The position numbers were made by a program, and so were the translations under genes. Shown one piece after another: positions 34,560 to 42,293 of a stretch of DNA of 45,272 nt. The notes below the pieces were generated by a model, which was given only the letters and a program-made list of their open reading frames with translations, made no database searches and had not been told where the DNA came from. Numbering within the stretch: position 1 is the stretch's first letter; each line of letters opens with the position of its first letter. The stretch spans positions 1 to 45,272 of the forward strand of contig JAHLLR010000040.1 in the NCBI GenBank assembly GCA_020444075.1, read 5' to 3'. The stretch comes from Deltaproteobacteria bacterium. GTDB lineage: Bacteria > Desulfobacterota > Desulfobacteria > Desulfobacterales > Desulfosarcinaceae.

Positions 34560-34787
34560 TCAAACCGTTCACCCCTTTCCCTGAAAACCCACCGTGACCC
34601 GTTCACCCTCTACGATCACGGGAATCTTTCGCCGGCCCTTGGAGAGAACCAGCATTTTTTCCAATGCATCAGGATCATCGATCACGCTGACGTAGTCAAC
34701 CGGTCTGTTTTCCCTGGCATAGGCCTCACGGGCCGCTGTGGTATGCGGTCACGAGTTTTTTCCGAAGATCGTCACCTGTGCGGTCAT
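34560..34787 (-). CDS. Uxx-star-type glutaredoxin-like selenoprotein (UGA read as Sec)
   Basis: From ATG 34787, with GGGAG 6 bases upstream, the frame reads MTAQVTIFGKNS, then TGA at 34751-34749 (codon 13), then PHTTAAREAYARENRP. It runs through YVSVIDDPDALEKMLVLS and RRKIPVIVEGERVTVGFQGKG to TGA 34571-34569. The beta-alpha-beta pattern is that of a small glutaredoxin, with Ser-Sec-Pro-His-Thr replacing the CxxC/CPYC site. A cis-Pro segment (KIPVIVE) is in the right place. This matches, from memory, the Uxx-star (seleno)protein family. A SECIS-like hairpin lies 18 bases after the UGA. The second TGA may also encode Sec, giving a C-terminal U-T-V before the stop at 34562-34560; the conservative end is 34569. 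Standard gene finding misses it because of the TGA. It probably reduces a thiol or selenol substrate. Confidence 0.85.
34722..34734 (-). promoter_or_regulatory. SECIS-like hairpin after the first UGA
   Basis: GGCC-CGTGA-GGCC on the minus strand forms a 4-base-pair stem with a 5-base loop containing GU near its start. Eighteen bases separate the UGA from the loop, within the bacterial SECIS range. The stem is short but perfect, and lies within the coding region as required in bacteria. Confidence 0.6.
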
Positions 34788-34863
34788 GGCCGTCTCCCAT
34801 GGGTTAAGCATAGTATGGCCGTCGGTGAAAAGATGCGACGCATGCCTGAATTTATTGGCAATC

Positions 34864-34892
34864 AACATATCTCCACGGGCCGGTATTGTCAA
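34864..34892 (-). promoter_or_regulatory. Sigma-70 promoter for the selenoprotein-LOG-sensor genes
   Basis: On the minus strand TTGACA (34892-34887) and TATGTT (34869-34864) are 17 bases apart, predicting a start near 34857 and a leader of about 70 bases before the selenoprotein ATG. Confidence 0.65.
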
Positions 34893-34908
34893 TGTTTACA
34901 CATTGACA
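34887..34908. promoter_or_regulatory. Palindromic operator between divergent promoters
   Basis: TGTCAATGT (34887-34895) and ACATTGACA (34900-34908) are perfect 9-base inverted arms 4 bases apart, flanked by a further GCCGGTA/TACCGGC pair (34879-34885, 34913-34919). Both divergent -35 boxes lie inside the arms, so a dimeric regulator bound here could control both directions. Confidence 0.65.
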
Positions 34909-34931
34909 TCAGTACCGGCGGTTGATAAATA
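34903..34931 (+). promoter_or_regulatory. Possible divergent promoter toward ptsH
   Basis: TTGACA (34903-34908) and a weak -10 TAAATA (34926-34931) are 17 bases apart on the + strand. The -35 is perfect, the -10 poor. It is the mirror image of the minus-strand promoter across the palindrome. Confidence 0.4.
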
Positions 34932-34945
34932 AATTAGGTTCTAAT

Positions 34946-34967
34946 AAAGGGATCATTCCCTTTTTTT
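34946..34967 (+). terminator. Intrinsic terminator upstream of ptsH
   Basis: AAAGGGA (34946-34952) and TCCCTTT (34957-34963) pair around TCAT and end in seven T (34961-34967). No + strand gene ends nearby. It may attenuate the transcript leading to ptsH or insulate the divergent genes. Confidence 0.75.
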
Positions 34968-35053
34968 GTTTGCGGGATGGCCCGGCAGGCCGGTTTTGAC
35001 GACTTTCTGCGGTTTCCTTTAATGAGTCGTGGTCATCAGACTATAGGGACAAC

Positions 35054-35326
35054 GTGAATACCGCCCAATCCAAAACCATTCGGATCGTCAATGATCTCGG
35101 GCTGCATGCCCGATCCGCCGCCAAGTTGGCCAAACTGGCCGCCCAGGCCGGCGGCGGGGTATGGATTATGAAAAACGGCAGCACGGCAGACGCTACCTCC
35201 ATGCTGGATATCCTGACGCTGGCCTGTCCCAAGGGCACGGAGATCACCGTCAGTGTCGACGATGAAGCTGATCTGGACATCCTGGAGCACATCGCGGCGT
35301 TGGTTCGTTCCGGGTTTGGAGAATAA
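35054..35326 (+). CDS. ptsH: HPr-family phosphocarrier protein
   Basis: A 90-residue HPr. The phosphorylated His is in DLGLHARSAAKLAKLA near residue 19, and the regulatory Ser region is SMLDILTLACPKG near 49. It takes phosphate from enzyme I, encoded immediately downstream, and passes it to EIIA-type proteins. No sugar EII gene is in the window, so a regulatory PTS is likely. The start is GTG 35054 with AGGGA closely upstream; a short in-frame-incompatible ORF (35022-35057) overlaps the GTG and could couple translation. It is first in a tight run with ptsI, smpB, DUF2062 and rsmA. Confidence 0.93.
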   Translation: MNTAQSKTIRIVNDLGLHARSAAKLAKLAAQAGGGVWIMKNGSTADATSMLDILTLACPKGTEITVSVDDEADLDILEHIAALVRSGFGE

Positions 35327-37111
35327 TTGTTCATGGAAAATCAGGACCACCAGGAAATCATCCTCAGGGGGATCGGCGGATCCCCTGGAATATGTATCGG
35401 CAAAGCCTACCTCGTCGATAAGGAAGGGGTGGACGTCGTCAAAAAGTATTATATCCGTAAAGAATCACGGCCTGCCGAAGTGGGCCGCTTCAAGACGGCG
35501 GTGAAAAAAGCCCGGGAAGCGCTGCGCCGGATCATCGAAAATACACCCGAAGAATTTCGCCAGCATGCTCAGATTTTAGAGACCCACATGCTGCTTCTTG
35601 AAGACAAGATGCTCTACGACCGGACGATCGAGGTGATCGAGAAGGAGCGGGTCAACGCCGAGTGGGCGTTGAAAAAGGTGGTTGCCCTGGTCAAACCCAT
35701 GTTCGAGAACATGTCCGATGACTACCTCAAACAGCGGGCCGAGGATATCACCCATGTGTCGGACCGCATCATGGAAAACCTGGTGGGCGCGGACCAGGTG
35801 AACATCGCCCGCATCGACAAACGCGTGATCCTGGTGGCGCGGGACCTGTCTCCGGCAGAGACCAGCCAGATCCAGTTGGAGCGGATCAAGGGCTTTGTCA
35901 CCAATCGCGGCGGCCGGGCTTCGCATACCGGAATTATCGCCCGTACCCTTGAAATTCCCGCCGTTTTGGGGGTGGGCAACGCCACCTTAACGATCAAGAA
36001 CGATGACATTATCATTGTGGACGGCGAGGCGGGCATCGTTGTGGTCAACCCCACCGAGCAGACGCTGCTGGAAACCGAGGAGCGCCGGGAGCATTACGAA
36101 ATTCAAAAGGCGCTGATGGCCAGAAAAAGCCATCTGCCCGCCCGGACCAGGGATGGCGTCCGGATTTCAGTCATGGGCAACATCGAACTTCCCGAAGAGG
36201 TTGTTTCCGTGCTGGATCACGGCGGCGACGGTATCGGTCTTTACCGGACTGAATTTCAGTATCTCAGCCGGCCGGATTTTCCCGGCGAAGAGATGCTGTT
36301 TGAAAACTACAAGGACGTGCTCGACGTGATGGGCAAGCATCCGGTGACCATCCGGACCCTTGACATCAACGGTGATAAGGCAGTGAATTATATCCGGGAC
36401 AATCATGAACTGAATCCGGCCCTGGGCCTTCGCGCTATCCGCTACTGTCTCCAGAAGCCGGAAATCTTCAAAACCCAGCTTCGGGCCATCCTGAGGGCCG
36501 CGGCTTTCGGCAATGTCCGTATCCTCATCCCCATGATTTCCGGAATCGAAGAGGTGGAACAGGCCATCGATCTGCTGGACGAGGCCGCCCGATGCCTGGA
36601 AAAGCAGGGGGTGCCTCACAACCGGGAAGTCCCCGTGGGAATTATGATCGAAGTGCCGTCGGCGGTGGTTACCGCCGACATTCTGGCTGAAAAGGTCGAT
36701 TTTTTCAGCATCGGCACCAACGACCTGATCCAGTATACGCTGGCCATCGACCGGGGCAACCGGCATGTGGCCCATCTTCACCAGCCGTTGCATCCGGCCA
36801 TCCTGCGGATGATCAAGCGAACCTGCGATGTGGGCCGGGAAAAAGGCATCAAAACCTATATGTGCGGTGAAATGGCCGGCGAGCCGCTTTTTGCTCCCCT
36901 TTTGTTGGGCCTGGGCGTGGACGAACTGAGCATGAACCCCCAGGCTATCCCCATGGTGAAGAACGCCATCCGGTCAATCAATACCGAAGATCTGGGCGAT
37001 TTTATGGATGCGGTAATGCGCCTGACTACCGCAAGCGAAGTTCAGGTGCTGGTGGAGCGGCATTTCGGCGCCGTGGTTTCGAAGATCGAGCCCGAACAAC
37101 AGGAGCAGTAA
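35327..37111 (+). CDS. ptsI: Phosphoenolpyruvate-protein phosphotransferase (PTS enzyme I)
   Basis: A 594-residue enzyme I that autophosphorylates from PEP and phosphorylates HPr. The active-site His is in [12 protein letters not shown] near residue 200. The PEP-binding barrel follows with GIGLYRTEF near 300, [11 protein letters not shown] near 340, [16 protein letters not shown] near 465 and the catalytic Cys in [10 protein letters not shown] near 512. There is no N-terminal GAF domain, so it is the EI type and not PtsP. It abuts the HPr stop: TTG 35327 (GGAG 5 bases upstream) or ATG 35333 are both possible starts. Confidence 0.95.
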   Translation: MFMENQDHQEIILRGIGGSPGICIGKAYLVDKEGVDVVKKYYIRKESRPAEVGRFKTAVKKAREALRRIIENTPEEFRQHAQILETHMLLLEDKMLYDRTIEVIEKERVNAEWALKKVVALVKPMFENMSDDYLKQRAEDITHVSDRIMENLVGADQVNIARIDKRVILVARDLSPAETSQIQLERIKGFVTNRGGRASHTGIIARTLEIPAVLGVGNATLTIKNDDIIIVDGEAGIVVVNPTEQTLLETEERREHYEIQKALMARKSHLPARTRDGVRISVMGNIELPEEVVSVLDHGGDGIGLYRTEFQYLSRPDFPGEEMLFENYKDVLDVMGKHPVTIRTLDINGDKAVNYIRDNHELNPALGLRAIRYCLQKPEIFKTQLRAILRAAAFGNVRILIPMISGIEEVEQAIDLLDEAARCLEKQGVPHNREVPVGIMIEVPSAVVTADILAEKVDFFSIGTNDLIQYTLAIDRGNRHVAHLHQPLHPAILRMIKRTCDVGREKGIKTYMCGEMAGEPLFAPLLLGLGVDELSMNPQAIPMVKNAIRSINTEDLGDFMDAVMRLTTASEVQVLVERHFGAVVSKIEPEQQEQ

Positions 37112-37115
37112 CCCC

Positions 37116-37577
37116 GTGGAAAAGAACCCGATCAAAATAGTGGCGGAAAACCGCAAGGCCCGACACGATTACATTATCGAAGACAAGTATGAAGCCGGGA
37201 TCGTGCTGGCCGGCACCGAGGTTAAATCCCTGCGAATGGGCAAGGCCAATCTCAAGGATTCATACGCCCGCATCAAGAACGGGGAGGTCTTCGTCTACCA
37301 GATGCATATCGGCGCCTATCCCTTTGCCTACTTCGACAATCACGATCCCCTGCGTCCCAGGAAGCTATTGCTCCACAATTACGAAATTAAAAAGCTCTAC
37401 GGCAAAGTTAATGAAAAGGGCTATTCACTTATTCCCTTGAGACTCTATTTCAAGGCTGGCAAGGCCAAGCTCAGCCTGGCCCTGGCCAAGGGAAAGCAGA
37501 GTCACGACAAACGTGAAACCATCCGGCGTCGGGATCAGAAGCGGGAGCTGGATCGGGAACGCAAAAACAACCGATGA
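37116..37577 (+). CDS. smpB: SsrA-binding protein SmpB
   Basis: A 153-residue tmRNA-binding protein for trans-translation. Motifs: [29 protein letters not shown] near residues 10-38, [28 protein letters not shown] and the basic C-terminal tail with [23 protein letters not shown] that enters the ribosome. The start is GTG 37116, with AGGAG 10 bases upstream, 4 bases after the ptsI stop. The tmRNA gene is not in the window. Confidence 0.96.
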   Translation: MEKNPIKIVAENRKARHDYIIEDKYEAGIVLAGTEVKSLRMGKANLKDSYARIKNGEVFVYQMHIGAYPFAYFDNHDPLRPRKLLLHNYEIKKLYGKVNEKGYSLIPLRLYFKAGKAKLSLALAKGKQSHDKRETIRRRDQKRELDRERKNNR

Positions 37578-38173
37578 TACCGGAAACAGAACCCTACCCG
37601 GTGCTTCCGACGGGGACACTTAGAGCCTTATATGCAGGGACGGTTGCCAGAACCATGAATTCAAAGCGTGTGCCATACAAGAAAAAACCGCCTGTTTTTA
37701 CGGGCCCCCGGGAACGCTTCGGCCAGATGCTGGTCCGCATGCGTCAACTGGAGGGCAGTCCCCACTATCTCGCCCTGGGCATGGCGGTGGGCATTTTCGT
37801 CTCCATCACCCCCATCATTCCCCTGCAGACCATCGTTGCCGTTTTCCTGGCCTTTCTGGTCCGGGGAAGCAAATCGGCCGCTGCCCTGGGCACATGGCTG
37901 AGCAACCCGCTCACCATCCCCGTGGTCTACTATGCCAACTACAAGCTGGGGTGCATGCTGCTGGGATACCAGAAAACACTGGACAGCATCGCCTTTGACT
38001 CTTTTTCCCAGTTGATGGGACTGGGGCTGGAGGTCACCTGGGCCATGATCGTCGGCGGCGTGGTCATCGGGGCAGTTCTTGGCGTAGCAGCCTATTTCAT
38101 CACCTTTCACGTATTCATCACCATCCGACGCCGGGCCCGGCCGGTCGATACCGGTTCAGGGCCACGGCCATGA
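37574..38173 (+). CDS. DUF2062 membrane protein
   Basis: A protein of up to 199 residues whose ATG overlaps the smpB stop (ATGA). The DUF2062 core is clear: [65 protein letters not shown], then two more hydrophobic segments. An internal ATG at 37655 ([13 protein letters not shown]) may be the true start and would give about 172 residues. The family has no settled biochemical role. It also overlaps the rsmA start by 4 bases. Confidence 0.88.
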   Translation: MIPETEPYPVLPTGTLRALYAGTVARTMNSKRVPYKKKPPVFTGPRERFGQMLVRMRQLEGSPHYLALGMAVGIFVSITPIIPLQTIVAVFLAFLVRGSKSAAALGTWLSNPLTIPVVYYANYKLGCMLLGYQKTLDSIAFDSFSQLMGLGLEVTWAMIVGGVVIGAVLGVAAYFITFHVFITIRRRARPVDTGSGPRP

Positions 38174-39036
38174 CATCTCCGCGGGCGCTGCTGACCGCCT
38201 GGAACATCCAGGCCAAAAAGCAGCTGGGGCAGAATTTTCTCAACGACCCCAACGTAGCCCGGGCCATCGTGAACAAAGCCGGTATCGCCGGTGACGATGT
38301 GGTGCTGGAGATCGGCCCCGGACTGGGGGCCATGACTGTTCCCGCCGCCGCTGTTGCCTGCCGGGTTATAGCCGTGGATAAGGACGACCGTCTTATCGAC
38401 CTGCTCCGGACTGAGCTGCTGGCCGCCGGCATCGAAAATGTCGAGATTCGGGAGGCAGATATTCTGAGGGTGGATCTGGACGCGATCGCCCGTGAGGCCG
38501 GACGGCCGCTGGTGGTTCTGGGAAATCTGCCCTACAATATTTCATCCCAGGTCGTCGTCCAGTTGATCCATGCCAGACGCCGGATCGACCGGGCGGTGCT
38601 CATGCTGCAGAAAGAGATGGCCCAGCGCATATGTGCCGGTCCCGGATCCAAGGACTACGGCCGGCTGTCCGTCATGCTGGGGTATTGTGCCGAAACGAAG
38701 GTACTGATGCAGGTGCGGGCGCCCCTTTTTTTTCCTGCCCCCAAGGTGGACTCAACCGTGGTCGGCATCCGGTTTGCCGGTCCACCTCCCTTGCCGGCCG
38801 ATGATGAAGCCCTTCTTTTTCGCGTGGTTAAGGCGGCCTTCGGCAAGCGGCGCAAAACCCTGAGAAACGCCTTGTCCCAGAGTGATCTGAAACTTGAACC
38901 CGCCATCTGCGAGCAACTTTTGGAGAAGGCTCGGATCGATCACCAACGGCGGGCCGAGAGTCTTTCCGTTGCGGAATTCGTCCGCTTGAGCAACGGGATC
39001 GGCAGCTATCGGAAAATTGTCGAAGCCGGTGGGTAA
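38170..39036 (+). CDS. rsmA: 16S rRNA adenine-1518/1519 N6-dimethyltransferase (RsmA/KsgA)
   Basis: A 288-residue SAM-dependent enzyme that dimethylates two adjacent adenines near the 3' end of 16S rRNA during 30S assembly. Motifs: KKQLGQNFLNDPNVARAIV near residue 16, motif I VLEIGPGLGAMT near 44, VDKDDR near 67 and the catalytic NLPYNISSQVV near 119. The C-terminal helical domain contains FGKRRKTLRNALS. The ATG overlaps the DUF2062 stop (ATGA). It is the last gene of the run that begins with ptsH. Confidence 0.96.
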   Translation: MTSPRALLTAWNIQAKKQLGQNFLNDPNVARAIVNKAGIAGDDVVLEIGPGLGAMTVPAAAVACRVIAVDKDDRLIDLLRTELLAAGIENVEIREADILRVDLDAIAREAGRPLVVLGNLPYNISSQVVVQLIHARRRIDRAVLMLQKEMAQRICAGPGSKDYGRLSVMLGYCAETKVLMQVRAPLFFPAPKVDSTVVGIRFAGPPPLPADDEALLFRVVKAAFGKRRKTLRNALSQSDLKLEPAICEQLLEKARIDHQRRAESLSVAEFVRLSNGIGSYRKIVEAGG

Positions 39037-39685
39037 AGCCTGAGTCCGGATGATCCGTTTTCGCAGGGGAATTTGCCGAAGGTTTCATACCTGTCCGGTC
39101 GAACCCGTTGACGGCAACGACGTTCCGAAGAGGCGGCATCGATTACTGTGCCAAGGCCTGAAGTGATTTTGCATGATTGTCAATTAGCTGTCTGGAATGG
39201 GGTTGATCGGTACTAAGTTGGGGTTATCTTACGTTTTGTTATTCATATTTATTTATATGATATTATGAACGTGAACTAATATTTCAAAGTGTTAAGGAAA
39301 CAACCTCCTCCTCCGCCATCGTTAGTATCCACGTCGATTTCCGGAGAATCTAACATATAAAGAACGGGTCGTTCACTTCCTACCCAATATGGATTCTTGG
39401 GAGACCTGAATGAATGATTACAATCATCAATACGTGACGGGTATTCTATTCGCGTGGCCCCATCGCCGCGGCTTTTCGTTTTTGTGTTGTTACCGATATT
39501 CACCATTTCCCTTTCTGATGGCGACTGCATGGTGCAACCCCGTCCAGGATCACGGAAATCGGTTTGGCATTGACGGTAGATGGTCAATTTGATTTGATGG
39601 GAGGCCGCTGACTCCTGCCGGTTGCTGTTTTGCACCGGGCAATCAGCCTCGATTCATTTTAACATACCGGAACGGAACCTCACTT
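39037..39685. other. Gene-poor gap between rsmA and the ABC exporter
   Basis: About 650 bases with no strong coding signal. The stretch near 39200-39290 is A+T-rich with short TATATGA/TCATATT repeats. The only candidate gene is a short minus-strand frame listed separately. I could not identify a terminator for rsmA or a clear promoter for the exporter. Confidence 0.5.
39276..39506 (-). CDS. Doubtful small protein or gene remnant with Gly5-Cys C terminus
   Basis: A 76-residue frame from ATG 39506 (GAAAGG immediately upstream), open further to 39635. The last 20 residues, IDVDTNDGGGGGCFLNTLKY, resemble from memory the glycine-run-plus-Cys-Phe tails (GGGGGCFI) that end some exported Desulfobacterota proteins. 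The rest has no recognisable domain and no signal peptide. It may be a real small protein, or the degraded 3' end of a larger surface-protein gene in a low-GC gap. Confidence 0.3.
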   Translation of the reverse strand: MVNIGNNTKTKSRGDGATRIEYPSRIDDCNHSFRSPKNPYWVGSERPVLYMLDSPEIDVDTNDGGGGGCFLNTLKY

Positions 39686-40708
39686 TTGTCCCAAATCGAT
39701 GTCCATGGCCTCGCTAAACACTATCGGGTCCACCGCAAAGCCGCCGGATTCATGGGATCGGTGCGCAGTTTCTTCCAACGCCAATACCAGAACGTGAAGG
39801 CCGTCGATGACATTGGCTTTCAGATAGAAGAAGGGGAGGTTGTCGGCTTTTTAGGGCCCAACGGTGCCGGCAAGACCACAACCCTGAAGGTTCTCTCCGG
39901 CCTTCTGCATCCGACCGCCGGCAGGGCGCGCATTCTCGGCTTCACCCCCCACGAGCGCCAATCATCGTTCCTCAAGCAGATCACCCTGGTCATGGGTCAG
40001 AAAAACCAGCTTAACTGGGACCTTCCCGCCATGGAAAGCTTTATCGTCAACCAGGCCATCTACGACATTCCCGTCGACGCCTTTCGCCAAACCCTGGCCG
40101 AACTGACCGAACTGCTCGATCTCGACCCGCTGGTCGACAAACAGGTGCGCAAGCTTTCGCTGGGCGAGCGCATGAAGTGCGAACTGGCGGCAGCCCTGCT
40201 GCATCGCCCCCGGGTCCTGTTCCTGGACGAGCCGACGATCGGGCTGGACGTCGTCATGCAGACGCGCATCCGCCAGTTCGTGGCCGAGTACAACCGCCGC
40301 TACGGGGCCACGGTGATTTTGACAAGCCACTACATGGCGGACGTGACCGCCCTGTGCAAACGGGTGCTCGTCATCGACCACGGAAAATTGATCTATGACG
40401 GCGATCTGCGGGCCATGATCGCCCGGTTGGCCCCCTACAAGGTCCTCAAGCTGATTTTGCGCAGCCCGGTGACCTGCGAGGCGCTGTCACCCTACGGACA
40501 GGTGGTGGACTGCAACGGCTTGCGGGCGGTGATCCGGGTACCCCGCGAGACGGCCACCCGAGCCGCTGCGCAGCTGCTCGGCGCTGTGGACGTGGACGAT
40601 GTCACCATCGAGGAACCGCCCGTGGAAGCGATTGTTTCGGAGCTGTTCGATCGTGGCCAGGTGGACGACGCGCCGACGCAGAGGGAGGGCGCAGGCAATG
40701 CTCCATAA
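39686..40708 (+). CDS. ABC-2-type exporter ATP-binding protein
   Basis: A 340-residue ATPase. Walker [10 protein letters not shown] near residue 56, Q loop at MGQKNQLNWDLPAMESF near 104, signature LSLGERMKCELAAALLHRP near 160, Walker B RVLFLDEPTIGLD and the switch His in LTSHYMADV. The insertion GFMGSVRSFFQRQYQNVKAVDDI and the GQKNQLNWDL segment are typical of the ATPase that pairs with two ABC2_membrane_6-type permeases (viologen/daunorubicin-type exporters). The start is TTG 39686 and the stop overlaps the next gene by 11 bases. The substrate is unknown. Confidence 0.92.
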   Translation: MSQIDVHGLAKHYRVHRKAAGFMGSVRSFFQRQYQNVKAVDDIGFQIEEGEVVGFLGPNGAGKTTTLKVLSGLLHPTAGRARILGFTPHERQSSFLKQITLVMGQKNQLNWDLPAMESFIVNQAIYDIPVDAFRQTLAELTELLDLDPLVDKQVRKLSLGERMKCELAAALLHRPRVLFLDEPTIGLDVVMQTRIRQFVAEYNRRYGATVILTSHYMADVTALCKRVLVIDHGKLIYDGDLRAMIARLAPYKVLKLILRSPVTCEALSPYGQVVDCNGLRAVIRVPRETATRAAAQLLGAVDVDDVTIEEPPVEAIVSELFDRGQVDDAPTQREGAGNAP

Positions 40709-41486
40709 ATACTGGGTGCTGCTGAAGGTCAACTGGAGTCTGCTTCTCGAGTACCGGGCCGGCATGATCATCTGGGTGCTGGCCAACACTTTGCCGTTGG
40801 TGATGCTGGCCGTGTGGATCTCCATCGCCGATGCGGGACCCGTGGGCAATTACGGTGCCGCTGAGTTCACGGCCTACTACCTGGCGCTGCTGCTTGTGCG
40901 CCAGATGACCTCGGTCTGGGTCGCATGGGAGCTCGACTACGATATCCGCCTGGGCGAACTCTCCCCGAAACTGCTGCGCCCCATCGACCCGATCCACAAC
41001 CACCTGGCGCTGCACCTGGCCGATAAGATTTTCCGTCTCTTCACGGTGGTACCCCTGATCCTGCTGGCCGCGGCGGTCGTGCCCGGTGTCGCCTATCCCA
41101 CCGATCCGGTCACCGTGGCCCTGTTTCTTGTTTCCACGGCATGTGCCCTGGCCATTCGCTTCATGATGCAATACAGCGTGGGACTGCTCAGCTTCTGGAT
41201 CACCCAGTCGCTGGCCATCAACGAGATGCTCTACGCCGGCATGGTGATGTTCGGGGGCGTCATCGCGCCGTTGGAGCTCTTTCCACCCGGAGCAGCCCGA
41301 CTGGCGGCGGTTCTGCCGTTTCGCTACATGCTGTCCCTGCCCGTGGAACTTCTGCTCGGACGGCTCGCCGGGCCGGAGCGCCTGGCCGCCTTGGGTATTC
41401 AGATCCTGTGGCTGGGAGTTTTTATCGCAATCTATCGCCTGCTCTGGCGGATCGGTCTTAAACATTACAGCGCCGTCGGTGCCTGA
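40698..41486 (+). CDS. ABC-2-type exporter permease 1
   Basis: A 262-residue membrane protein with about six helices, starting MLHKYWVLLKVNWSLLLEYR at ATG 40698 inside the end of the ATPase gene. A longer frame begins at 40599, but its extra 33 residues are basic and derive from the overlapping gene, so it is rejected. WELDYDIRLGELSPKLLRPIDP is the conserved cytoplasmic loop of this permease family. It forms a heterodimer with the next gene product. Confidence 0.9.
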   Translation: MLHKYWVLLKVNWSLLLEYRAGMIIWVLANTLPLVMLAVWISIADAGPVGNYGAAEFTAYYLALLLVRQMTSVWVAWELDYDIRLGELSPKLLRPIDPIHNHLALHLADKIFRLFTVVPLILLAAAVVPGVAYPTDPVTVALFLVSTACALAIRFMMQYSVGLLSFWITQSLAINEMLYAGMVMFGGVIAPLELFPPGAARLAAVLPFRYMLSLPVELLLGRLAGPERLAALGIQILWLGVFIAIYRLLWRIGLKHYSAVGA

Positions 41487-41507
41487 CGGCAGGAGAGATG
41501 GACGTCA

Positions 41508-42293
41508 ATGCGCTACCTCAGGCTGTTGAGCATCTTCTACCGCAACTCCCTTTACACCGAAATGGAGTATCGGGCCAATTTCATCGCCAACTTTTTCATG
41601 AGCGCCTTCTGGCTGGCCTTTGCCATCCTGGGCCTGCATGTTTTCTTCTATCATCGCGATCAGATCGGCGCGTGGGGCTATTACGAGGCCATGCTGGTGG
41701 TGGGATTCTACTCCCTCTTCAACGGCCTCATCGAGGCGTTGTTGCAGCCGAATCTGAGCCGCGTCATCGAGCAGATTCGCATGGGCACGTTCGACTTCGT
41801 CCTGATCAAGCCGGTCAACAGTCAGTTCATGGCCTCGCTGCGGCACCTGTCCATCTGGAAACTGGCGGATGTCGCCATGGGCCTGGGCATCTGCGTCTAT
41901 GCCATGGTCCGCCTCGGCCTGGTACCGTCGATGGGGGATTTGATCGCCGGGGCCGGTTTCGTTTTGTGCGGCGCCGTGATCCTCTACAGCATCTGGCTGA
42001 TGATGGTGACCTCCGCGTTCTGGTTTGTGCGCATCGACAACATCAGCGAACTCTTCACAGCCATTTACGAAACCGGACGGTTCCCGGTTTCCGTGTATCC
42101 CTCCTGGATGCGCGGCGTGCTGACCTTTGTGGTGCCCATCGCCTTCATCACCACCTTCCCGGCAGCCGCCCTCCTGGGCCGTGCGAAGGTGCCGTTGTTG
42201 TGGGTGGCTTTACTGCTGGCCGCCGGACTCTTTTGCGGCTGCGTGTGCTTCTGGCGCTATGCGGTCAAGCGTTACAGCAGCGCAAGCAGCTAA
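41508..42293 (+). CDS. ABC-2-type exporter permease 2
   Basis: A 261-residue membrane protein (ABC2_membrane_6-like). It begins RYLRLLSIFYRNSLYTEMEYRANFIANFF and has the loop RVIEQIRMGTFDFVLIKPVNSQFMAS, which mirrors the loop in permease 1. Six helices are predicted. The C terminus (WRYAVKRYSSASS) is typical. It starts 21 bases after permease 1. Its stop codon overlaps the stop codon of the convergent trmO gene. Confidence 0.9.
   Translation: MRYLRLLSIFYRNSLYTEMEYRANFIANFFMSAFWLAFAILGLHVFFYHRDQIGAWGYYEAMLVVGFYSLFNGLIEALLQPNLSRVIEQIRMGTFDFVLIKPVNSQFMASLRHLSIWKLADVAMGLGICVYAMVRLGLVPSMGDLIAGAGFVLCGAVILYSIWLMMVTSAFWFVRIDNISELFTAIYETGRFPVSVYPSWMRGVLTFVVPIAFITTFPAAALLGRAKVPLLWVALLLAAGLFCGCVCFWRYAVKRYSSASS

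Noticed and set aside
34485-34925. 146-residue + strand frame across the selenoprotein locus
   Set aside because: It is antisense to the selenoprotein and crosses its promoter; it has no domain and no ribosome-binding site.
40602-41465. 287-residue minus-strand frame
   Set aside because: Antisense to permease 1, composed of Gln/His/Gly-rich sequence typical of a mirror frame in GC-rich DNA.
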